Below the pieces are notes generated by a model. It was given only the letters and a program-made list of their open reading frames with translations, was not told where the DNA came from and ran no database searches. Shown piece after piece: positions 34,931-46,289 of a stretch of DNA of 64,000 nt (within the stretch, counting starts at the first letter, position 1; every line of letters starts with the position of its first letter). This DNA comes from Malaya genurostris. Lineage: Eukaryota > Arthropoda > Insecta > Diptera > Culicidae. The translations under genes and the position numbers were made by a program. The DNA lies in the NCBI RefSeq assembly GCF_030247185.1, contig NC_080571.1, forward strand, positions 46,789,002 through 46,853,001, read 5' to 3'.

Positions 34931-37400
34931 ACGGGTTGTTTTTGCTCTTCTTTCAACGCCATCTTCGATCAAAAAGCTTGTAGTTTCAATTGATTTTACA
35001 TAATGTACAGACATGTGTTCATCAGTCTGCGAAATATTTCACGCGTTGATGAAGTATTTTTAGAGATATACGTATTTAGGGGTGTCCAGATTTTGTCGCC
35101 TTACAAGCCTTAATAGTTTTCCTATATGAGATGACTACCGGTGCCGTTACCCTATGATAGAAATAACTCTTTAATCGGCATGCCTAATATTGAAAATGTA
35201 GAGCAGCAACCCTGTTTCAACATTCTACCAGAACGACAGCACACGAAAGCCCACGCCAAATAATTTTAAATTTGTTACTGAGACCGATCATTGTTTTACT
35301 CCTCAATCAATACTCATTCATATTTGCTCAGATGAAGAAAAAAATGTCAGAAATCATCACTGCCATCAAACCTAGCAACTACTTTCACTGTAATTCCATA
35401 GTCGAAACAAGAGATGATAAACGAACCCTGAATGCTCGAGAGGCAGAAAAGTTTACTGGTTTCCTTTAGAACAGTGACAGGAAAAGAGATTAACTAGCAA
35501 TGATGTTTTTTTTCATTATCCAAAGGCTACAACACTGTTCGAAACCAAACGCGCAAAAATGTAATTGGTGCTGTAAATTAGACCCACACTCAATTTAACA
35601 ATGAAACCAATGATGATTTTTTATATGAGAAAAAAAACAAAAGAAACGAATATTAATTACCTACTTTTGAATAAATAAAATACTCTTGCAGCAAACAAAT
35701 GAAGTTCGATCGGAAACAACTTTTAGTCGATCCGAGATCAAATTGTACATGCTGAAAACTAAAAAGAAAACAGAAACATGCGAAAAGAAATCAAATTTAA
35801 GAGCAACAACCGAATGATGATTACTATAGATATATAAATAAATAAGTAAGTGATTGAATGATAATATTAACGATAGCGCTAGATTAGTTCCATAGCTAAA
35901 TAAATTAAATACATCACACTTCACTGGAAAATCCCGGTGAACCAGTGAGGCGATCAGTAAAATACAACTTTGTAAATTAAACTCAAACTTTCACACACCC
36001 ACATATAGAGACACACATACCCTTACAAACAAAAGCAAGCCAAACTTCCCTCTTCACTGCGAAAAAAAACAGTACATACTAATAAGAAAATCCAAATGCT
36101 AACGCAAATCGATAAAAACTTTTAGATGAAGCATTAGATAGGCGTAAAGAAAAGTTGTATTCAGTAATTGAATTCGATATTCCACTCCTCAGACATACAC
36201 ACTCTCTCACACTCACACACACGAACCTAACGAACATGTAAGTTCCGAACATATTAATCTAGTGTCGAGCGTATGCTGGGTGTAAGCGCGAAACGCTCGA
36301 AAAGCGAGTAGAAGAGGAGAGAAACTTGTAATAATTTTGTTTCGCATTATACAAACACTACCTTAAGCCATCCAGTAAAGAAACATAACAAAACGACAAC
36401 AACAGCAACAAAAGAAAAACAAGTAAAAGAATACAAAGAAAACGATTCAATAAAGGAATGGTAAATTGCGATACAATGTTTGTTCAAAAGAACTTCGGTG
36501 GTATTTCTTTTCTTCTTCTTTACCGACATAAAAAGACAGCCGAATGGAGAGTGAGAAAGAGAGAAAAAAAACAAACGAAACCCGGTATACGTGACCTTTA
36601 GAGTTAGTCGTTCCATTAACAATAATATATCATTTTGGTTTTGTTTGCATTTTGGTTCTTACTTATTTATTTATATTTGGTTGGTTAGTCATACCTCGAA
36701 ACAGCACACCCTGTCACAAACACGAATGCATTTGTTTGCTTGGAGTTGTTTTATTTATTCACTGATTAGTTTTGTTTGCTACTGAATAGGTTTACTAGAT
36801 TTATTTTCTTTCTCTGTTTAGTATAAGCTTTGATTAGTTACGCTAATGTTGTATTTTGTTGTAAATACTGATCTAGTTGTGTAAGGTTATGATTCTTCTA
36901 CTGACTGAAATCTTAGTTGCATCTTGTTAACCTTTTACTAACGTGAAACTTGCTAACAAGGAAGAATACTAAACTATGTGCCAAAATCGCCTAATCACAT
37001 TGCTTTCCATTCTGAGTCCGTAGCAGGTAAGTGGTCTACAGACGGGGGACTAACTGAATACTAATCAAAACATCAGTAATTGACATTTGTAGGGGACATT
37101 TATGTTGTTAACATGAATGAACAAACATTCACAACATTATTTGGATTAAATGTTAGAACAAAATTAAAATAATTTTTGGGGATGTCATTGTAACATTGAG
37201 ATTCAACGAGTCTTAGAATTCTACATGGAATATTTGACTGCGATTTAAAAATTGACTTATATCAGACTTTCCCAAACCACTTCAACTTAGTGGGAAATGA
37301 TGGCTGAGATTCGTATTTCTTCAGAAAACATAGGACGTTACTAGAATGAGCGCTGAGATATTCTCCTTGTCAAAAAAAGTGTCGGCATACAGACAAAATT
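34931..37400. other. Furin intron, no gene recognised
   Basis: No domains or transposon ends were seen. From about 35640 to 36840 the sequence is AT-rich and unique-looking, with AATAAA-like words, short CA-rich patches (36215-36230) and poly-A runs. It resembles a long 3' UTR, but no coding exon precedes it that I can support. Confidence 0.4.
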
Positions 37401-40010
37401 GCATGGCTAGAGTTCTATGAATCCCAAAAAGGAGACAACTTCCAATCCTGGATTCTAAGATCCCGTACAATCCTAAACTTTCCGAAATCCACAAATCCCG
37501 AAAATACAGCACAATCTTATCTAAACTAAACATTCCTATATAAATTTTAATCAGTATCTACATAGTAGCAACTGTGTAATGAAAATTGCAAAAATGCTAC
37601 CGCATTGACGGGGCTCGAACTCGTAAACTAACTTCTAACCAGAGAAATTGTTTTTCCAATACCCTGCATTTGAAAACAAATGAAGAGACAGCCTATTTGA
37701 CTTGAAGAAACAAGCATGCTTCGTTTTTCTCGGGCTCCACAGAATTCAATTATAGTCCTATCTCTATGGAAACTCATCCGATAGAAAACACACACCGCAT
37801 CGCATCTAATTTGAAATTCAGTTTTTGTCTCTTTGGTTGTCTCTGTAGTAACATTTTCGCGGTTTTCATTAGAAAAGTTGCATTCGCATGTCATTTTTTC
37901 AATCTGTTTCCCTCGTTAGACTGACTCGTTACTGATCAAATTTTAAAACTAGCTCAAGACGGCTCCACACTTTAACAAGACTAAAACAAATCATTCTTCT
38001 TATGTATTTCTATTCATGCACAATCCCTCTTAAACTTTCCTAAATCCGTTAATCACGCATACTTTTTTACTATACGTTTCTGAACCAGCTAATCCCGCAC
38101 GACTTCTTCTAATGTTTTCTAAATTAGCTAATCCCTCGTAATCCCACTTAGGGTTACTAGATCCCGTACTACTGTACCTTACTATAAATTCACAAATCTA
38201 GAATAATGTCTTCAGAACTTTTCTTAACCCGTTATTCTCGCATTAATGCTCCAAAACCCGTCCCACAAAGGCTATAGCAGGATAAGCATGTGAAATCCGC
38301 CCCCAAGGGAATTCATATTGTTATGCCACATTCGAAAGGTCATAGACTGGAAACAATTTTCTCAAAGTTTCAACCCTTTAACTGCCATATTGACGGAGCG
38401 AGGGTGGTTCTATTGTTTTTTATTTTATTTGATTTTTGAAGAAACCGCTCCTCCGAAAATTTTGAAAAAAAATCAGGTATGTTTAAGGCATTAGGGGGAA
38501 GGTTTACAATTGTTTTCAAAATTTTCGAATATGTATTTCTTCCATTAAAAAGTACTTGAAAGTTTTGGAACATATTTTTTCCCTCTTCCAATTTTTGCAC
38601 CACCCCGGATTTTTTAGTGATAAATGAAGAATTTTTGGATATATTAAAGTGGTATGTTTTCATATTTTTAAAAAATGTGGACGACCAAAATATTTGATTT
38701 TTTCTAAAAAATAAATAACAGTCGACCATGCGTCCCCATCAAATTCTGAGAGAAGGAAAGGCATGGTGCTTTGTTCTAGTAGTTTATGCAACTCAAACGC
38801 AGGGCTTAGAAATTAAAGTAACGAAAAGGTGGAAATGAGTTTTAACCTTTGCATAATACATGCACGATCATACTTCGGGTACAACCTAGAAAGCTACAAA
38901 GCAAGAACTTACTGGTATGTGGTTCATATATGAATGGTAGTAATATATTAACGTCGCGAGTATCACACATATGAAATTCGGTTACGGCAGTCAAGAACTC
39001 GAGCGGGTGTCAGTTTTTCACGTGTTGCTGATGTAGTGAAAGAATAATGAACGAAAGAAAGAAAATTTTATTACATTGTCAAATGTTATCATGAAGATAT
39101 GTTATCAAGAGATGTCTATAGTTTTCCGGAAAAATGTGTGATAAAGATAAAGTTGGATTTTTTTGTTTGAAAACGTCAATCGAATATCTTTATGATGGTT
39201 TCCATGGTTTGTAGACTGAAGGCGCTATATATTTTTATATTTATTCTTAAATATGAAACAACAACAGATATAAGAAAAAATCAAATATTTTGGTCGTCCA
39301 CATTTTTTAAAAAATATGAAAACATACCATTTTAACATGTCCAAAAATTCTTTATTCATCACTAAAAAATCCGGGGTGGTGCAAAAATTTAAATAGGGAA
39401 TAAATATGTTTAAAATTTTTTAAGTATTTTATAATGGAAGAAATACATATTCAAAAATTTTGAAAAAAATTGTGAACCTTCCCCATAATGCCTTAAACAT
39501 ATCTGATTTTTTCAATTTTTTCGGAGGAGCGGTTCCTTCAAAAATCAATAGAACCACCCTATCTCTGTCAATATGGCAGGTAAAGGGTTGAAACTTCGAG
39601 AAAAATTTTTCCAGTCTGTAACCTTTCGAATGTGGTATAACAATATGCATTCCTTTTGGGGGGAGATTTCACGTGCTTATCCTGCTATAGCCTTTCTCCG
39701 GAGATCTTCTAACTCGGCTAAGATCGCATAGTATCTATAAATTTTGAAATTCTGTACTATCCTCCCTAAAAATTTAGTATTCTGCCAATCCTGCATAATC
39801 CCTTAGAAAATTTCCTAAACCCGCTATTACCGCACTATTTCTCTTAAAATTTCCTTATCCCACAAATCCTGCACAATCTGTTTATCACTACTAAGCTGAC
39901 TAATCCCGCATAATTCCTATTGAGTCTTACTATTTTACTTCTACAAGCCCACAAATTCCGCACAACACCTCCTAAACTTTTCTGAATCATTTTTGATTGG
40001 AAATAGGATC
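37401..40010. repeat. Degenerate repeat of AATCCCGCAC-type units, split by a fold-back element
   Basis: From about 37430 to 38268 and again from 39700 to 40010, phrases such as CTAATCCCGCACGA, AAATCCCGAAAA and AATCCTGCACAATC recur every 30-45 bp with CTAAAC or TTCTAAA between them. It is a decayed tandem array interrupted by the fold-back element at 38269-39693. On the minus strand 37600-37625 reads GAGTTCGAGCCCCGTCAA, a B-box-like motif. Confidence 0.6.
38269..39693. mobile_element. Fold-back element with arms of about 450 bp
   Basis: AGGCTATAGCAGGATAAGCA at 38269 is repeated in inverse at 39693 (TGCTTATCCTGCTATAGCCT). Long inverted matches continue inward: CATTCGAAAGG, GTTTCAACCCTTT, the GGTGGTTCTATTG region, GAGGAGCGG, GGGGTGGTGCAAAAATT, and CATTTTTTAAAAAATATG. 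The arms reach about 38730 and 39240. The roughly 500-bp loop has no gene. Open frames inside (38370-38729, 39429-39650) are the two arms read from the same side. Confidence 0.85.
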
Positions 40011-40119
40011 CGACATAATTTGGAGTGATTATTTTTTGACTGCGCTAACCAAACACGTATCCCTTTGCGATCAAAATTGTATATGAGTGTATGTTCAGCC
40101 CAGTTTAGCTCAGCGAGGT

Positions 40120-40790
40120 GCTACACTCTCATTGAACATAACTCAAAATTGAGTGACAGATAACTCAAATTCATAAAAAACGCACGTACTCTAAATTCGA
40201 GTTACCACCTATCTATTCATTTTTGCGTTAAGGGACGAAATTGTCAAAACTTGAGTAAGTTTTGCTCAAAATATGAAAAAAATATTTTGTTCAAAATTTG
40301 AGTAAGTTCAACTCAAAATTTGAGTTCCTTGCTCTCAAAATGAAGAAATTATTTCACCTATAAATAAAAAAAATAGTGATTCAAAACCGTTTCCTTTTGA
40401 AAGGTTTCGAGAAAAAATTGAATTATTTTGATATTCTTATGTTGCGCTTTTCACTAAGCATAATTGAAACCACAAAACATCTATGATTGACGTTGATTCA
40501 TGTTTTCAAAACTGGATCTAGAAACGGCAATGGAATACGACGTATTCTTGCATTCTTTATTTCGATAAGAATATTTCGAGAATGAAAACGCACTGAACTG
40601 CAAGAAGTACTTTTTTCACTCAAATGTTTAAAAACTCAACGTTTACTCTAATGTATGAATAAATGCGAGAGAACTCATGCAACGAGTTTATTCTACTCAA
40701 ATCCATACTCAAATTTTGACATATTGTTCCAGTTTATGAATTTGAGTAATCGAAACTCAAACCATGAGTTATGTTTAAAGAGCGTGTAGC
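40120..40790. mobile_element. MITE with GCTACACnCTC ends, ACTCAAATTTGAGT-rich
   Basis: GCTACACTCTCATTGAACAT at 40120 is matched in inverse by the stretch ending GAGCGTGTAGC at 40790. The interior is full of the palindromic words ACTCAAAnTTTGAGT. The ends resemble those of the element at 53817-54687 (TACACGCTCGTTCAATGTTA), so both may be one superfamily. It has no gene. Confidence 0.72.
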
Positions 40791-40829
40791 TCAAACGAAT
40801 CCCGATGACCTATTTCGTGTGTGTGACAA

Positions 40830-41585
40830 ATAATGTCACTCAATTTTCTCAGAGATGGCTCAAACGATTTTCACAAACTTGGATTCAAATGAAAGGTCGT
40901 GAGGTCCCATACAAAGTTCCTGAGTTTCATATGGATCCGACTTTCGGTTCCGGAATTACAGGGCGATATGCACCGAAAAAAGGAAAAAAATAGTCACACG
41001 TTTTTTCAAAGATGGCTGAACCGATTTTTACAAACTTAGATTTAAATGAAAGGTTTTATGACCTTATATAATTTTCCTGAGTTTCATTTGTTTTAAAATA
41101 TGTGAAAATGTATGAAAAAATATGCAATAAATTTTCTCGGAAATTTCTAAACCGATTTTCACAAACTAAGAAGCAAATTACATGTCTTGAAATTCTTTAA
41201 AAAAGTCCCCGAAAAGTTGATCCAGATCCGACTTCCGGTATTACAGTGCGATTAGTGAAAATTTTCAATTTCATGAGTATTTTTCCACAATCAATGGCGA
41301 AACGAGGTGCACATTTTTATAAAACTTACTGCTAAATTGATGTAGTTGACGGATCTTATTAGTAAGTGAATATATAAAACTACTTTGAAACTACTAGTCC
41401 CCGGTTTCCGCTTCCGAAAGCACCGATAATAGAGCAGAGAATCTCCATAAACGTAACTCCCGTCGATTTCTCAGCAACGGTTAATCCGTTTTTCACGATT
41501 TATTATTCAAATTAAAGCTCTCATTGTCTTTGAACATACTGTGCAATTTCATCCTGATCCGACTTCCGGTTCCGGAGTTATAGTG
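40830..41585 (+). repeat. Several units of a TCTCAGAGATGGCT / CCGACTTCCGGTTCCGG repeat
   Basis: Units made of TTTTCTCAGAGATGGCT, AACCGATTTTCACAAACTTA, AAATGAAAGGT and TCCGACTTCCGGTTCCGGA repeat at about 40838, 41010, 41135 and 41460, with divergence. Single units are also seen at 43515-43630 and 61830-62110. It has no coding capacity. Confidence 0.65.
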
Positions 41586-41640
41586 CGAGGAGTGTCACAA
41601 CATTCAAATTCAAAATGACGATGCAGGGGAACGGGTACAG

Positions 41641-41765
41641 CGTTATGGGTAAGTCGATATCTTTCACGCTGCCCACCTGCGTTCGATTCCCATCCCCGCG
41701 CACATAGGGTCAGAAAACTTTTCTGGCCCGAAGAGGTGAATGACAACAATGTTCGCCCTTATTAC
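41641..41765 (+). mobile_element. tRNA-derived SINE fragment
   Basis: ACGGGTACAGCGTTATGGGTAAGTCGAT, with GCGTTCGATTCCCATCCCCG after it, has the layout of an internal Pol III promoter (B box GTTCGATTCC at about 41691). It is followed by CACATAGGGTCAGAAAACTT and CCGAAGAGGTGAATGAC. The same sequence, less diverged in its B box GGTTCGATTCC, is at 63620-64000. A tail-like piece (AACCTCAAGGTCAAAGCCTC) stands at 51440. Confidence 0.75.
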
Positions 41766-42418
41766 CGTTCTCACTTAGAGGTTCACATTCACTTCACTTA
41801 CATGGTACTTCACTTGATTTTACCTTTTACCAGTATCACGCATAGTAAAGGGATCGCTGTGGTGGAAAAAACTAATTTTTTCAACAAAATTTTGATGGCG
41901 TGATGTTCGAAATGACATCAAGTTCATCCAAGTAATTACTTTTGTCTCTGAAGCGACTTGCGTAATAAGGACATTCACTTCACTTGCTTTCCACCGTGAA
42001 GTGATACCCATAATAAGGGTCACAGTCACTTCACTTGGTTTTCACCGTGTAGTGACACCGGTAATAAGGGCCGTTAAAACCTCTATAATGGAAAAAAAAT
42101 TACGATGCAAAACTGGTACGCGACGGTACGTGCGGCTTTGCTCCATTCACAGCGTGCTTTGTTCAATTTCGTATAGCGTGCAGGGTTGCCAGATTAAAAT
42201 TTATATTTTTCAGGTGAAAAATATGTAAATTTCTAATCCTTTTATTCAATTTGTACCTACTTATTAGTGTTATTACAAGATCATGATAACGATGTTTTTC
42301 AATAAAAGTGCACTTATTGACTTTCTCATATGAATAGTTAATACAATATGTTCTTTATAATTCGACACAGTTCATCGAGCTGAGCAATGTATGTGGCTGT
42401 GTGCGAGGGGAGCGGGTC
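41766..42418. other. Furin intron, short CTTCACTTG repeats
   Basis: Phrases like TTCACTTCACTTG and ACCGTGAAGTGA or ACCGTGTAGTGACACC recur between 41770 and 42075, probably a decayed short tandem repeat. Nothing else is recognised. Confidence 0.4.
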
Positions 42419-43262
42419 ATATCGCCGAAAGCCATTTCGCCGAAAGTCGTTTGGCCGAATGCCATTTCGCCGAAAGTCGTTTCACCGAATAGGTCATTTC
42501 GCCGAAAGTCGTTTCGCCGAAAGGGTCATTTCGCCGAAAGAGTCATTTCGCCGTAAGGGTCATATCTCCTGCATGTTATGTCTCCTGTATAAATGATGTG
42601 GCGCAGCCACATAACCGAAGTCAAAATGGCTCGGCGGCACAAAGCCGCCGAGCCGACGCCAGCTGAGTCGGCCGCCGACCCGCCGTCGGAAGCGGCGGCC
42701 TCTTGCATACAAACCTGTAACCGCCTCGTTTGCCCGGTCTACTCAAAGCTAGGTTTCTTTGCTTTAGTTAGGTCGGAACGAGCGGTAGCGAGGTCGGACA
42801 GCGCATGAACCAAAACGATGTGGCGTAGCCGCATTAGTATTTTTCATTTTCACTTAATAAACGGAAGATACCACCTACATTTGCCTAGTAGATACACCTA
42901 GGCAATTGCTTTGATGCTTACTAGCTATTAGTTAACAAGTTTTCTTGGGAACTACTTTCTGAGGTTCATGAATCATTCTTTATTCAAGAGTACAACAATC
43001 AATCATTATTCAAGAAGTACAATGGTAGGTTCACAAAACGGGCGTTAACGCTATCATCTTTCGTTTGCCTTCAATTTAAATCAATTCTAATTACGATTTC
43101 AAGACGATTTCAGGATTCTGCGAAATGACCCTTTCGGCGAAATGACCCTTTCGGCGAAATGGCATTCGGCGAAGTGACCCATTCGACGAAATGTCATTCG
43201 GCGAAATAGCCCTTTCCGCGAAATGACTTTTGGCGAAACGGCTTTCGGCGAAATGACCCTGA
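42419..43262. repeat. GC-rich palindromic core between inverted CATTTCGCCGAAAG arrays
   Basis: 42419-42560 is a short array of CATTTCGCCGAAAG and GTCGTTTCGCCGAA units. 43118-43262 carries the same units in reverse complement (TTTCGGCGAAATGACCC). Between them, 42593-42815 is much richer in G and C than anything else in the window and contains a perfect 11-bp hairpin (GGCTCGGCGGC, then ACAAA, then its complement). It also has GTGGCGCAGCCAC and a second motif GATGTGGCGTAGCCGCAT at 42818. The layout suggests a mobile unit bounded by inverted minisatellites, but no target duplication was found. Confidence 0.7.
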
Positions 43263-44935
43263 TCCGTGTGCGAGTATGTGTCAAATAATGTCACTCATAA
43301 AAAAAAATCTCGTAGTCCTGTAGGTCGCTATTGAATTTCACACCGTCATTTAGAGCGACGAAGAGTAAAATTATTCTAGATTTGGCTTAAAACTCATTCA
43401 ATTCGTAGGCTATATTAGTTACTTACTAAACGAACCGACTTTGGCTATACTGATTCCAAGTTCCTGGTTCCAGAAGTACCAGAAGTAGTGGTCAAAAAAT
43501 TTAATACGAGACTCACTCAATTTTCTCAGAGATGATTTGATCGATTTACACAAACAGGCTTAAATAAAATTTCCTACAGTCTCATAGGTTGCTGTTTAAT
43601 TTCATCCGGGTCCGAAGAGTGTTTAATCATTTAGTGCGACGATGCAAAATAAAGAAAAATTCTTATCAACTTGACACAACTGTTTAGAATTGGAAAAGGT
43701 TATGCTAGTTTATACCCAAAGAAAGTTTCTTATTTTATTCAAGATGGAAAAAAAATTTCTTCGCAAAATCTTCTTGTGATATTTTTGAAAATATAAGTAA
43801 TATGAGAAAGGCATCATTGCATCACTAGGTGAATTAAAACAGGTTTTTTTTTATTTTACGTTGCTGGAGTTTGGCTATCTCCATTTCGTGTTTGACAAAG
43901 AACGGTATGAATATTGCGTTAAACAATTCGTTCGACTGTAGACTTTTTTGTTCTTCAGCAAGATTTCAATTTCGCTCTTCCTGAATGAAATAACAATGTA
44001 CTATGGTCGTGTCACCGTTTGCTTTTGTTATGTAGTTTTGGTCATTTTGAGATCACTGTATTCTACTTGCGGTTTTTTTTAACAAGACTGTAGCGGTTCC
44101 TTTATTTTAATCAAGACCCGTAAGCAGACTGTAAAGTGGGATTTCTTTCGACGCCATCTTCGATCATCAAAAATTTATCAAACATTATGCATTTGATGTG
44201 TTTCACATATTTTTCAAACTCGACCAACCTACCGGCCCGAGGGTTGCTTGGCCGATTTTTTTCTCCGCATTTGATTGTGAATAACTATTTCCTTGATTTT
44301 TGATTCCGAGATGAAAAAAATCACACATGTACTCAAAAGGTGAAAGATTCTCAAATCAGAACGATAACAGAAATTCCGAAAGCAAAACTCGGCCAACCAG
44401 CCCCGATCTCCCCTACTATTAGAAAACAATGGCTAATGCCTAATTCTTGTTTGGTGAAAAACTCCAGCTGTTGGAACTGTGGCAGTTAAAAATGTTTTCA
44501 AATTAGAAAAAAATCATAATCTTCCGAGCATGATAGAATCAAAATCCCTGTAGCACGTTTATTTTACCAACTTACGCAATACTTGCTATACCCTGATAAT
44601 ATTTCTTACGACCATCAGTTACTACTACTCCTACAAAACCACATTCACCCAGTTGAAACGAAATCCCCATCGACCATTTCACAAGCCGATGGTCAGTAAT
44701 TTGAATTTTATTTGCTTGTCCTACCCACATAGAAGATCCCGCGCATTAACACTACTATCGGTAATCTTCTCGCTTGCATCATCCAGTGGTGACGGTTCAT
44801 GTGCTTATATCTAACCCAAGCTACCATTCTGCACCATCCTCCGATAAGCACTTTTCCACCGGGTGTACGTTGAAAAACCCGCAAACGATCCTGGTTAGCA
44901 ATTATCAATCCAATGTGAACGTTCTTCTTTTAGAG
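43263..44935. other. Last furin intron segment before the terminal exon
   Basis: It holds one diverged unit of the TCTCAGAGATG repeat (43515-43630) and an inverse copy of the CACCTAGTG repeat (43800-43840). 44140-44170 reads TCGACGCCATCTTCGATCA, much like 34955-34973. A polypyrimidine tract (GTTCTTCTTTTAG) ends the stretch. Confidence 0.5.
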
Positions 44936-45802
44936 TGCGGTGCAGCGTCGTACTTTTACAATGGCCGTTGCTATTCGTCCTGTCCGGCCAGCACGTTCCC
45001 ATCAAATTATCAAACGGGCCGAGAGAATGCAATTGTTGAACAGAACCCACTACCGTTTGGTTCACTACGACGGCGACGACGACAACAGCAACAACAACGA
45101 CGACGAAGTCGAAGTAGGCGAAATCCGACTGCTGCTCGGTTCCCCAATGGCAGTGTCAATGATTTCAACAATTTAGACAACATTCTGCTGGCGGCACAAC
45201 CACAAAAACGTGACACTCAGATGCAACCCCAACAGCACTGCATTCCGTGCAATCCGACATGCCTGAAATGCATTGGTCCAGCGGATTACCACTGCAGTGA
45301 GTGCCAGTCGGGATTCGGTTTCACAGACGTGACCATTTCTCCCAACCACCAGCAACGTTGCGTCTCCATCAACTCGAAACGTAAGCCAGTATCGAAACCG
45401 GCATCTCCTGACCTAAACGGAACAAATAAATCCCAGACTAATGCCACATCATCCGCCTCGGACCAACAGCAGCACGATAAGAGCTGGTTATTGACCGACT
45501 ACCTCATTATGATAACTGTCGTTGGTGTGACACTGCTAGTGGCATTCGTGGTCATCTATTTCCTCTGGATGCGATGTTTCCGGGGGGTCCTATTGGCACA
45601 TCCAGGCAGCAGTTTGGCAGCCGGTATCAGCGGCGACTACCAGTACAATCGAGTTCAAACGTCAGAAACTGAGGCAGGCGAACCGTCCTACGCTCAGCTG
45701 ATTCGGGACGAGATCGATGAGATTCTTGCCGAAAGTAGTAGTGACGACGAGACGACTGCTGCGTTTCTGTCGAGTGGAATAATTGCTCCGGTGGAACGAT
45801 GA
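44936..45802 (+). CDS. Fur1: Furin-like convertase, long last exon (Cys-rich region, TM helix, tail)
   Basis: The exon encodes 288 residues and a stop. First comes a furin-type Cys-rich part: CGAASYFYNGRCYSSCP, then after a basic insert (RRRRRQQQQQRRRSRSRR) CIPCNPTCLKCIGPADYHCS and ECQSGF. This is the C-x-x-C-x-x-x-C-x-x-C-x-G-P pattern. Next is a Ser/Asn-rich stalk, one transmembrane helix (LIMITVVGVTLLVAFVVIYF), and a cytoplasmic tail of about 75 residues. The tail has YNRV, YAQL (a YxxPhi sorting motif) and an acidic cluster with CK2-type serines (EILAESSSDDE). These match the layout of furin, where such motifs direct cycling to the trans-Golgi network. Start 44936 uses the second AG and keeps phase 0 with 4996; start 44934 would need a donor of another phase. 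Other Cys-rich exons may be missing. Confidence 0.85.
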   Translation, partial: CGAASYFYNGRCYSSCPASTFPSNYQTGRENAIVEQNPLPFGSLRRRRRQQQQQRRRSRSRRNPTAARFPNGSVNDFNNLDNILLAAQPQKRDTQMQPQQHCIPCNPTCLKCIGPADYHCSECQSGFGFTDVTISPNHQQRCVSINSKRKPVSKPASPDLNGTNKSQTNATSSASDQQQHDKSWLLTDYLIMITVVGVTLLVAFVVIYFLWMRCFRGVLLAHPGSSLAAGISGDYQYNRVQTSETEAGEPSYAQLIRDEIDEILAESSSDDETTAAFLSSGIIAPVER

Positions 45803-46060
45803 TGATTGGGTGTCTTTTCCACTTCAACTGATCTTAATTACCGTTATTTCTTTGCATTATGCGCGCTAGAGAGGTAAGTTAAAGGTGTTTTTATTCCCAG
45901 CAGCAGCTGAACACAAATTAGTCAACATGGAAAGCAGAAGATAAAATACAAACAAGCGATCCATTAGGGTAGGGTCTCTTCAATGATCACTTAACGAACA
46001 AATTTTACATGTAAACAATAAACTAATTAGTGACATTTTAATAAACCATTATGTGTATTA
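45803..46060 (+). other. Furin 3' UTR with AATAAA signals
   Basis: Two AATAAA motifs, near 46017 and 46040, follow the furin stop codon by about 215-240 bp and are probable polyadenylation signals. No repeat ends lie in between. Confidence 0.55.
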
Positions 46061-46289
46061 CCATTTAAACAAATATCACATTCTGTAGGTTATGTCTAAT
46101 TTCGTATGGAAAACAACATATGTGTGGGTAAGACAATCGGCCTAGTGCGGCGAATGACCAGAAACGGTTAAAGTCGTTAATAAAAAAAAAAAATAAAACA
46201 AACAAACAATCTTTGTTTCGTCCCATACTCTCTTCAATATCGCGTTGTAATAAAAAGCAAATGATTTGTCTGAACATGCATAACATGCA

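Noticed and set aside
37595..37640. Possible tRNA gene on the minus strand (GTTCGAGCCCC)
   Set aside because: Only a B-box-like motif is visible. No acceptor stem or D and anticodon arms could be formed.
45010..45216. Cys/Arg-rich minus-strand frame
   Set aside because: It is antisense to the poly-Arg/Gln part of the furin exon, composition only.
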